A DNA stretch of 64,000 nucleotides from Gonioctena quinquepunctata. Its lineage: Eukaryota > Arthropoda > Insecta > Coleoptera > Chrysomelidae. The notes beneath the pieces are model-generated. The model had not been told where the DNA came from and did no database searches. It saw only the letters and a program-made list of their open reading frames with translations. Shown one piece after another: positions 48,701-60,700 of this stretch (the stretch's first letter is position 1; each line of letters opens with the position of its first letter). The position numbers and the translations under genes were made by a program. The DNA is taken from contig JAFIRS010000242.1 in assembly GCA_018342105.1 (NCBI GenBank), positions 885,287-949,286 of the forward strand. Direction: 5' to 3'.

Positions 48701-51700
48701 GCTGGGTCCGTCCAATAAAGAAAGCTCTTCGGTGGGGTCTTTTGGCTCTGACTCCATGTATCTGCACAAAACATACATTCACTTGGGATATTCCCCAACC
48801 ATTTCGTGTAAGACAAATGCTTCTAGATATTAATTTGTTATACCAAACCACAACTACAACTCGACTCACCTAACAGTGATAACTTTACTGGGCAAATCGG
48901 CGTGATGATCGTTGACGTGCTTCTCCACCTTGTTCTTCTGGTAATGAACAAAATCACAATGGGAACACTTGAAGAGCTGCAGCCCGTGCAATTTGAGATG
49001 TTTGATGATATTGTCGACGTCAGTGGGCGTGATGTCCGCCTTGCAGTGGGCGCACGTGAAGGACGTTTCGTCATTGTGCAGCGCCATCAGGTGGTGGCGT
49101 AGGTTACCTTCTTCTGGACAAATGTAGTTGCAGTTCTGGGCGCAGCAGCAGTATCGATACTGGGGCGAGACATATTCTGGTAGGTTTTCAGCTTCTTTTC
49201 CAGAAAAATGAAAATTACAATAAAGAGGTGTTCTCGTAAAAAACAAACGTCTATAAAAAGGAAAGATATGTAACTTGTTGAGTAACTATAGAGGCTGAAT
49301 GGGTGTATGGAAGGCATCTTTCTGGAAGAAGGATTTCTGGGAGGTTCCTATTTTGCGTTTCTTGATGAAAAGGAACACCACTGTTTTACTCTGTCAAAAG
49401 TGTTTATGTTAGTTTTTCTTATTATGTATTTTTTTGGTATCTGCTGATACTATATGTGTAAATTGTCCTGTAAATGGTTTCTACTATTGGACAATAAAGC
49501 TATTATTATTATTATATTTACTGGTTGCTCTTGAGCCAAGTGGCCATTTTGGATAAGGCCAATTTAGAATTGTGAAAACTACAATTCCAATGATCCGAAA
49601 ATTGAATGAGCTAGGGCAATTCTTAAAAATATAATTTTTCAATAATCAACCCTAATTATTATTTACTTTTGGACTATTGCAAACGTATCGCAATAGACCA
49701 ATTTGTAATCTACTTTCATTCCGTTATAGTAAATTAGCCAGTTTACAGAAATATAGTAACATCGAGGCTTACCTTAGGGGCTACCTAGTCTCTTAAGTCA
49801 ACATTTTTCAAAATTAAGAAATAAAAATGGCACGTTGCTAATCAAAAATAGTAGTTTTCCTAAAAAGTCACGGAATAACCTACGTCGCACATCTAAAGCA
49901 ATTATCTTTTACTTTTTAGCGCATTTGAATAAAAGTCTTTAAAAAGTTTTTTTTATTAATTATTTTATTTTGTGCTTTTTAGTAAGTACGCCTTAATCTA
50001 TGCATTTTTGTTGAAGCATCGTCATTATGAGGCCTTTTTCCTGAAAGTTCTGAGCTATCTAGTTCTTCAATGAGGAGACCATCTAAATATTAACTCGTCC
50101 GCCATCCTGGAGCTGCCATCTTCAATTTACGAATTTTGACAAAAAATCAATAATTTCCGACTAATTTCATAATCTCCCAACCCCAAAAACCCCAAAATAC
50201 CAATTTTGAATAGAAACGGCCCATTATCACAAAACTTGTCTGCCATCTTGGAGCCGCCATCTTGAATTTATGAATTTTGACAATAAATTAATAATCTCCG
50301 ACTCTGAAAACCTCCACTCACCAATTTTGAATAGAATCGGACCATAATAACAGAGATCGTCCGCCATCTTGAAGCCGCCATTTTGATTTTATGAATTTTG
50401 ACAAAAAAATCATAATCTTCAACCACAGAAATCCCCACATACCAATTTTGGATAGAATCGAACAATAATTACAAAACTCGTCCGCCATCTTGAATTTATG
50501 AAATTTGACAAAAAAATCATAATATTCGACCACAAAAATCCTCACATACCAATTTTGAATCAAATCGGGCCATAATTACAAAACTCGTCCGCCATCTTCG
50601 AGCCGCCATCTTGAATTTGTGAATTTTGAATAAACATTCATAATCTCCGACCCCGAAAACCCCCACATACCAATTTTGAATAGAAAATCACAGAAATCGT
50701 CGGCCATCTTGGAGCCGCCATTTTTATTATATGAATTTTGACAAAAAATTCATAATCTTCGACCTCGAAAACCCCCGCATACCAATTTTGAGTCGAATCG
50801 GACCATAAACACAAATCTCGTAAGCCATCTTAGAGCCGCCATTTTGTTTTTTTCTCCGACAAAAATTCCATAATGTATTGTCACGGGAACTATGAACACC
50901 TGCCAAATTTCACGTTAATTGGGCAACTAGAAGAGGGTCAAATTTAACTTGCAAGATTTGATTACAGACAGACAGACCCTGGGACAGGTGAAACTAAATA
51001 AAAGCTTGTAAAAAAAACTGTGGGACAACAAAAATACTATTTGAATTTTTAGCACAAATTTAAACTATCCTTCAAATCCATTATTCAAATTTAAACTTGG
51101 TCATTCTTTGTAAAAATATCCATCAATATATATCATCCACAATAAATTTAATTAAAAATAATTGTGTAACAAACTCCTACCCCAGTTTTTTTAATATTAT
51201 ATATTTTTTTAATATTATATGTACTAATGAAATTAAAAACCTTTGAAGTCATCCATGAAGTAGCGAACTGATAGGAGGGTAAATATCTAGTTACATCACA
51301 CATGCACTCTGAATATGGGGAAAATAATTTTCTTGCATGTTTTTGCCTCCTGAACTCAAAATGCCTCCTTCTTTTTACCAGCATAAACAATACACCCTAA
51401 ATCACTTATTTTCGGCACAACTTTGCACAAAATATCGTCGTTTTTATCGAAAAAATCCTCCTGCAATTGTGTTCAATTGCAAATGAACAATTTTCGTTCC
51501 TTTGACAGAAGACATTTAGAATGACTTCTGTCGAAGGAACGAAAATTGTGTAAGAAGCAGAATTTTTTCGATAAAAACGACGATATTTGTCAATTCGAAA
51601 TAAGATTAAGTATGTGTGAAAAGAAGGAGGCATTTTGAGTGATTTTTGTGCGAGAAAACGGTGCTTGAAAATGAGGTTAGTACTGTAACTCGGGAACGGT

Positions 51701-54700
51701 ATGAGACCGCCGCATTTTTCTTCCGGATTCGTGTTCAGGAGGCAAAAACATGTAAGAAAAGTATTTTCCCCATATTCAGAGTGCATGTGTGATGTAACTA
51801 GATATTTACCGATAGGAGGAGCATAACTAGAAGGTGTAATTATCATCGACAATTTAAAGCACTGTAGTATATGTACTTAGCATTATACTTGGAAAAAGTA
51901 CGGAAAAATTTCCCTTTGATTTTTCATACTAATAATAATTATCAATATAATAATTGGGATTAACTTTAATCCCATGATTTCCGAGGAAAGAGCTTTAACG
52001 TAAATGTGACAATTGAGACACTGACGGTCAACTTATTTCTCTCTAGCGTTACATTTGAAGACAATTTGGAATACGATTTTTTTTGCTTACCTTTATTATC
52101 CGGTTTACCGCTACCACCCATCCTACTGGCGCTTGTATGAGAGCTGGAAGCTAAATTCATCATTTTATCGAACATTTTCTCATTTTTTTCCAGGCACGGT
52201 ACTGGATTCACCGGTGCTGTATCTGGTACAGATTTCTCTTGGGAATGGAACTGGAGATGTCGCACAAGATTCGTCCTGACCTTCGTACTGTAAGAACAAA
52301 TTCCACACCTGAAAATTAACATGCACAACATATGTGGCGTTAATATAATGTTAATACACTTGTTACTTTATAGGGATGATGCGATTTCAATTTATCAATT
52401 CACCGTTTTATTCAATCTCACCTTATGTCCGAGCTGAATATAGATCGAATGGGAATACTATCGATCTGATCGGGAGTGTAGACGGTATCATCCATAGAAA
52501 TTGACGCCAGTAGGCTCACTTTGAGGACTTTCCTTAGGTTCCAGAACGCTGGGAAGCTTAGGCTTGATGATATACTCGTCTGTATCTACGTTATTTTTTG
52601 TGGGGTTTAGCGGCGTCAAACTTATTTGGTTAACATTGTGACGATGTTTCATGTGACCTCTGCGGGGAAATACAAATATGCATAAATGGTTTTTGAACAA
52701 TATTAAATATAGAAAATGAAAAATGTTTTATTCCTCTACTACTAGTACTACCTATACAATAGGTGTAGGCTGGATCAAATATCCATCAGAAAGCAACTAC
52801 TCTCCTGGCAAACGCCTCGACGAATATCGAATTACATCCAATGTATAGTCGTGCAAACTCCTACAAGGTTACTTTGCACATGTTTGTTTACGAAATGGTT
52901 AAATATTAAAGGTCCTCAATCGGGCTGACCACCTGCCCCTCATCAAGCAGACAATAATCATTGTCTACGAACCCAAAATTCAATCATTTCTGTCATGTAT
53001 TACAATATTAAATATTTTAGAAGAGTGACATTACAGAGGATTCCCAGAAATATTGAACAATGAATTTGAAAATAAGAAATATGAGAACACGAAACATAAA
53101 ACGTAATTCTTTGGCCATGGAAAAGATTTCAGATGTTATATATTATATATCATATCATATATCATATAACATATATCATATATCATATATCATATATCAT
53201 ATATCATATATCATATATCATATATCATATATCATATATCATATATCATATATCATATATCATATATCATATATCATATATCATATATCATATATCATAT
53301 ATCATATATCATATATCATATATCATATATCATATATCATATATCATATATCATATATCATATATCATATATCATATATCATATATCATATATCATATAT
53401 CATATATCATATATCATATATCATATATCATATATCATATATCATATATCATATATCATATATCATATATCATATATCATATATCATATATCATATATCA
53501 TATATCATATATCATATATCATATATCATATATCATATATCATATATCATATATATATCATATCATATATCATATATCATATATCATATATCATATATCA
53601 TATATCATATATCATATATCATATATCATATATCATATATCATATATCATATATCATATATCATATATCATATATCATATATCATATATCATATATCATA
53701 TATCATATATCATATATCATATATCATATATCATATATCATATATCATATATCATATATCATATATCATATATCATATATCATATATCATATATCATATA
53801 TCATATATCATATATCATATATCATATATCATATATCATATATCATATATCATATATCATATATCATATCATATATCATATATCATATATCATATATCAT
53901 ATATCATATATCATATATCATATATCATATATCATATATCATATATCATATATTATATATTATATATTATATATTAAAATTATATATTATATATTATATA
54001 TTTATATATTACATATTACATATCATAACGGGAAAACGAGATAAAGGTATAACGGAAAAATGGGATAACAGGATAACTGGAAAATGGAAAAATGGAAAAA
54101 CGGGATAACAGGATAAGAGAAAAACGGATAAGGGGGTAACGGGAAGCAGACAAAAGCATAACCTAGATGGAACAACACAAAGAAAAACAAGAAAAAAGAA
54201 ATCCTATGCAAAAAAGAGTTTTCAGGAAAAAAAATGTAGGGAATATAGAAATTTGGACAGGATAACGTTTGTCGGGTCAACTAGTTTGAAAATATTATAG
54301 CAAGGATCTCTTACATTTTTACAACTAATTGTCCTTTCAGGCCCTGGTGAAGTTTATGCGTTAAATAAACGAAACGTTGGCCGAAAATTAGAGAGTAAGT
54401 TATTTGCTCTCAGCCTATACTGGCATTCCTGACATAATTTTCTGATCGGTAGAACTGGAACAACTTACCTTGCTTGAGTTGCAGTTGGGAATTTGTTCCC
54501 ACATAAGGAACACGAAAATCTGAGCACCCCATGGATTTGGATGTGATCGATGAAAACATGTGGGTTTCTGAGACCCTTGCCACAATGCACACACTCAAAA
54601 GGCTTTGCAGGGTTGTTTACTTTCCTACATGCCATAGATCTCGAGACGTGCTTCTTGAAATCGTTGGAGTTGGAACAGGAGAAGTCGCAAAAAGCGCAGC

Positions 54701-57700
54701 GGTAGAGTTGGTAGCCGAGCAGTCCGTTTTTCTTCTTTTGAATTTAAACAAAATTAATTTATTATTAGATGATATTCAATCAACTTTCCGATAAGGCTTG
54801 TTTTAGGGATAGAAATAATTCAGAATGGTTCGAGTGATTGAGATTTATTTGTGCATAGATTCAGACTCTAATGAATATATATATATATATATATATATTA
54901 TTAAGAAAAATATATATATATATATATATTATTGAGAAAATATATATATATATATATATATATGTAATAAACTAAAAGTTTTTAGATATGGGCATAATTA
55001 TAACACTAGAAATTGTACATACTTCATTCTACTGCGGATAGATGTAACACCACCCAAATGCTTAACTCCGTTTTATAAAAAGGCTTGATTAATCTGTGGC
55101 TATTAAAAAACAGTGATAATTTAAACCAGTACAAAAAGCTTTTGAGAAAAATTGTCTGCCGGTTTGTCATCTTTTATTTTTATAATTTCATACCTAATTT
55201 GAATTATATTTAATTAGGTTTAGTTTTCCTGTTGACTCAAATAAAAGTGTAAAATGGGAAGAATTTAAGAATGAAGTAGTGAAATTATTAAAGAAGAAAA
55301 AAGAACAATATTTCTTTGAAAAAGTAGATATGTATAAAAATTACTCTCAACTTATGTGGAAACATTAAAAAAGCTGATAAACATAAATTGCCAAAACTTT
55401 CCGAGCTGTACAGAATTCAACTTATCAAACAAGAACTATATTGTGAAAAACTAAACTGAAATAGTAAATGAATTTAACTACTACTTCATTACCAGTATTC
55501 AGCAAGTTGTTGATAGTATTGATAGTGTCGATGACTGGAAATACTATAATTATAATTTATATCCTAATTTTTCCCAGTTTCACTTATTATCGATGAATGA
55601 ACTACGTTTAATTATCAACTCCTTAGATAACAAAAACAACGCCCATAAGATCTTAAATTCCAAAATGCCGAAAGTCATTTTTGAAACCTGCGGCCATATC
55701 ATTTCAAACCTTTTAAATACTTCTTTTCAAACTTCTAAAATTAAATTTGTTCCAGCGGTTTTTATTGATCTGAAGAGGGCTTTTGAAACGATTGATCGTA
55801 ATATTCTATTGATGAAGTTAAAATGATATGGCATTGATGGTAATGTTTATCAGTGGTTAGCTGATTATTTATCCCATAGAAAACAAAAAGTTAGAGTCCA
55901 GGATAACATCTCACAGGAATCGGATATAAATATAGGTGTTCCACAGGGTAGCGTTTTAGGTCCTCTGCTTTTTATTCTATACTTAAATGACATAAACTTG
56001 TTGGTTAATGTAGACTTTGTAAACTTATTTGCAGATGATACACTATTGGCATGCTATGATACAAACTTAGATAAAGCTATTGAAAAAATGAAGTTAATGA
56101 ATATCTCATGGCAAATAAATTGAAATTAAATACAACAAAAACTAAAGGTATGATAATAACAACTAAATAAAAGATAAACAATTTTGATTTAAATGAAGTG
56201 AATCTGCAAATTAATAATGAAAAAATTTTAATTGTAGAATGTATTAAATATCTTGGTTTCCAGTTAGATAATCTATTACTTTTTGGCAACCACTTTTTTT
56301 AAAAACATATTTTCTTTCAAGAATTTCTATAAATGTATCCACTCAAACTTAACAATGATCTTTATATATAAAATACCAAGTAACTTAGCACCTGCATACT
56401 TTAGTGAATTTATTAACTTGAATTTAGATGTTCATAAATATGTCACAAGAAACAACGCCAATTTGTATGTATATAGAACAAATAAGAGAAGTGCCATGAA
56501 TTCTTTGTTTTCAAAGGGTTTGCTACTTACAATATACTACCAAACATAGTTAAATCTAGTCCATCATCAAGCATTTTTTAAAAACAGTTATTGAAGTCCT
56601 ACAAAATGTTTGATAAAATATAATGTCTGAAGAATATTTAATGTTAAATTAGGTTTACTTGTATTCGTATTTTTTTTTCTTATTAATTTAGATTGACTAC
56701 CTACTTACTGTTTATATTTTATTTATATATATATATATATATATATTGTATCTTAGGGTAACCTATTTCAATAAATATTTGTCTTCTTCTTAGTGATAAC
56801 ATGTGCCGGTCCCAAGCCCAGAAAAAAGAGAAGAATTTGATGCGAAATCAAAACAACAAATTATTGAAAATTCAGTTCCATTATGTTTCTTTCGATTTTT
56901 TCGGCACATTCAGCTGACTTCGGAAAACCATATTTAAACAAAAATAGGCAAAGTAACATTTGAAGTAAAAGAGAACATCTCCGCCCATGGTCGGCATCTA
57001 AGATCAAACCTGCTAATCCTATTATGTTTCTCTCAGTTTTATCAGCTTATTCAACGGACATTGGAAATACTACAATGTCTGTAGCTCAAATTTCTACCTT
57101 TCATCTTTTAAATATCGATGAAAAGTATCATAAACACATATCAGAAAAACAAAAAAAATATTATTTCATAATCATTGCTTGAATGGGGTACTTATATCAA
57201 ACTGAGTACTTACTTCCGCATCCTTATTCATCTTCTCAGGTATGCTCGCAGGTGCATCGCTTTCATCGTCCGAACTGAAAGGCTCACTCTGCGGTTTAGT
57301 CGTCTCTCCGAGATCCAAGGGGTCCACATCGGATTCGGGTACTTCGGATACTTGTTCCTCGCTCAGGGTGATGTGTTCCAGGGGGGCTACACTTGTACCG
57401 TTGGATTCGGTGGGAGGGACGTTTATTTTTTCTGGTATGGAAGGTGATGCGATAGCAGTCACAGAAGGGGAAGGTGTTGAAGTAATTAAAATGGGAGTTG
57501 AATTCATTGGAACTGAAGAGATAGCAAGAGAAGGAATGAGGGAGGGTTCCAATGATGTTGCATCCACCTAAGAAGTAATGATAAGAATGAAAAATAAAAC
57601 TCTTAAAGGAGATGATATATAATTTATAGCCCAGAATAATAACAAATGTTATAACAACATATAGCTAATACAAAATGAATGTTTTCATACAATAATGCCA

Positions 57701-60700
57701 TAACTTTGTTAGAAGGTTGTAGACGATGTGCTAACTTGACTACTCACGTTTCGGACGTGATCGACTTAAAGGGCTCAATCAATCAAAACTATACTTTATT
57801 GTCGAAGATATAAATCTTATTGAGAAAACGTGACTATACTATAATTAAGAAAAACAAAAAGTAGATATATTCAATGCTAAAAATATAGAATTATTGTGGT
57901 ATGTTAAACATGATGAAGTCATAAAAATTGTACAAAGTATGAATCATCATAAAACATAAAAAGTATACAAAACACTACACATTACCATGCAATCAGTATC
58001 GGAATGTGCTATTTTTGTCGTCTAACAATCGTTATAGATAAGACATATAGATGCATCAGAGAGCATTAGTATTAAAATTTAAAAAACACACTTCAAATGA
58101 CATGGATACGTGTTCATGTAGTCGGTAAAAAAAATTACAACAAGGTTTTAACTAGTTAAAATAACACAGATGGTTTGAAATAGAAATTGAGCATCATGTC
58201 ACATTGTAGATAAATAAGGTACTCAAAGTCTAGGGTTTAGATATTCTTCCAAACTACAGTATGTTTTCGGTAGCAGCCGTTCTTTGACAGAATAGTTTTA
58301 AATTTGTCATGTTTTATTTTGGTGGGTAGATGGTTGAATATCTTTTTACTCAAAATTTTTTTAGAGTTTTTGGTTTGTCGATGTTGGTTTAGGAATGGGT
58401 ATGTTGTCATTTTGCCGAGTGTAGGATCTTTCAGAGGGATAGTGTGCTTTTTTTTCATGGATAAGACAGCATACAGTTTCTAGGATAAAAATGCGACCAG
58501 TGATCAGTGGGCTTAGCTGTGTATACATATCTTAAGGCTCTTTTTTGAAGAATGAATATAGATTGAAACAATTTCTTGCTTCAAGAACCCCAGAAGGCAA
58601 TGCTATATCTCAGATGGGATTCAACTAGTGCAAAGTATGAGATGTTTTACTAGCTAGTGTTTCCTACTTCATTGTTAATGACTCATAGCATAGCAGCTCC
58701 ATGACAGTTTGGTGTTGAGGTGCTGTACGTGCTCTTCAAACCTCAGATTATATTATTCATCCATACTCCCAAGAATTTTGTACACGACTTATTCTCAATG
58801 ACATCCTCATCCCTGTGTGGTTTTGGGATGTTTTGAAAATGTTGGCATGAAGATGTTTTTTTGAGACGCAATATGCACTTCCCAAAGAGGACTTTAAAGG
58901 ATGTTGGAAGTATTGTATTTGTTCTTCTGTGGCATTTCATTGTATGCCTACTGAGAGGTATTGGCGAAGTCGAAAAAATGTTAACGTGTGGATGTTCTTT
59001 CTAGACATAACATAGTTCGCCAGATATTGAATATACATGTATTGCCCAGTTTCATAATGGTTCTCGATAATTTTTCTAATAACTTGATCATTTCACAGAA
59101 CAAAAAGTAAAAAATTTCATGTGAATTGAATCTTAAAATATTTATATTTTTTGACCCCTCACCTTCAACTATTTATTTAATTTTGTATTCCTTCATTTTA
59201 AAACCAATACCTCCTATTTTACACAGGACAGAAACAACATTCTTATATTTTAATAAGCAAATTAAACCAACATCACTCATTATAATAAAAACCAATGTCC
59301 AAATGACCTATCCACTCATTTACTGCTTTCATTTTAAAATTCCCGCCATGTTACGTTTTGGCCATTCAGTGTGGTAAACCGGATAAATCTCGCAGAACAA
59401 CACTGGACTGTATCGCACATAGGAATACTGTGAAAATATAACCTCAAAAGCATACAATGTGTATTTTTTGATAGGGTGTTCGAATCTGTAATGACATGTT
59501 AGTTTTCAGATTATGGAGAGTTGGAAAATAAAAAACAATTCCTCATGTTTTCCAACAAACTTATGCGAACTAAAATGAATATTTTTCTAAATATAATTTC
59601 AACTAAATCTTCCTTTCTAGACATACAATTGAAATTATATATTATAAGAAAATATCTAATCATATTGCAATTATCTGGTGCAAAATTGGTGGTTAGTATA
59701 TTTCACATCGAATCTGTTTCATGAGATGAAATCTCAATTTCAGTACCCTAAGAAATATAAAAGCCTTGGAAGTTATAAAAAAACTTTATTTTTAGTTTTC
59801 AACATCAACACTATCATCCTAACCATTTAGATTACATGATGAACATCCAAAAATAGAGATGCATTCCTGGTGGTATAAAAATTGAAGAAAAAAACTCCAT
59901 TTCAAATAGAATGTCCAAATAAATAACAAAAGGCTTCAGAAAGTAATCTCTAAAAACTTAGGACAAGTTCTTTTTGTGCCATCCAAGGGACATCCTGAAA
60001 ATTGCCACCTGCGGCGGATATTGACTGTTCTATAAATATTATATTCATATATAAACAGAACATCGCAGTGGATGTCTAGTGTCTCAAAATCTCGCACTTT
60101 TAACATCTCTGAGATGTTTTTGAGTACGCTGGGATACTCCCAAGTATTTTGTACACGACTTATTCTCAATGACTGAGGTTACCATAAGTAAATCTGAATG
60201 AAATTACATTTGTTGTTTGAGGGTTTTTCAAGTGTTATATGCTATTTTATAAGTCTGACGTAGCAGTGCTGCGTGTAATATCGCGCGGTGCAGTGGTACG
60301 TGTAGTTTTGCGCCTCTGAAGTCCACCAGATCAAACAATGGGTGATTAAAGGCGTCATATGAGCACCGGTGGCTGGTCAGGTTGACGAGAATCTTATCGA
60401 TATCTGAAGCCAAGCAAAGTCGGGCGCGGCTAGTTCTTGGATGGGCGACCACCAGACAAGGAAGGTGCGCGTTAAAATGCCCTAACAACTGTAGCGTAGT
60501 AGCATATTCGCAGCTGCACTCTGAGCACGAGATAAGACTATAGATATGCCGTGCTTCGGAGGGGACTTTAAGATGGCGGTCCCGAGTTTAGCGTTTAGTC
60601 CAGGTCGCAGAAATAGGCCGACATTAAATAAAGCAATAAAAAAAAGGCGACATTGGCTTTGACGTAGGCGGCATCCTTGAATTTCCGTTTGTATCAATGC

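Noticed and set aside
53060..54044. Two overlapping 300-codon plus-strand ORFs rich in Tyr, Ile, His and Ser
   Set aside because: They are produced by the 7 bp ATATCAT array, whose period keeps all frames open; no start context or non-repeat sequence supports a gene.
57242..57571. Plus-strand ORF of 109 codons
   Set aside because: It is the reverse-strand shadow of the Ser/Thr/Pro-rich exon 57214-57567, which has matching splice sites and phase.
60384..60472. Functional 5S rRNA gene
   Set aside because: Only the 3' half is 5S-like, with several mismatches, and it is joined to unrelated sequence with an A-rich tail.
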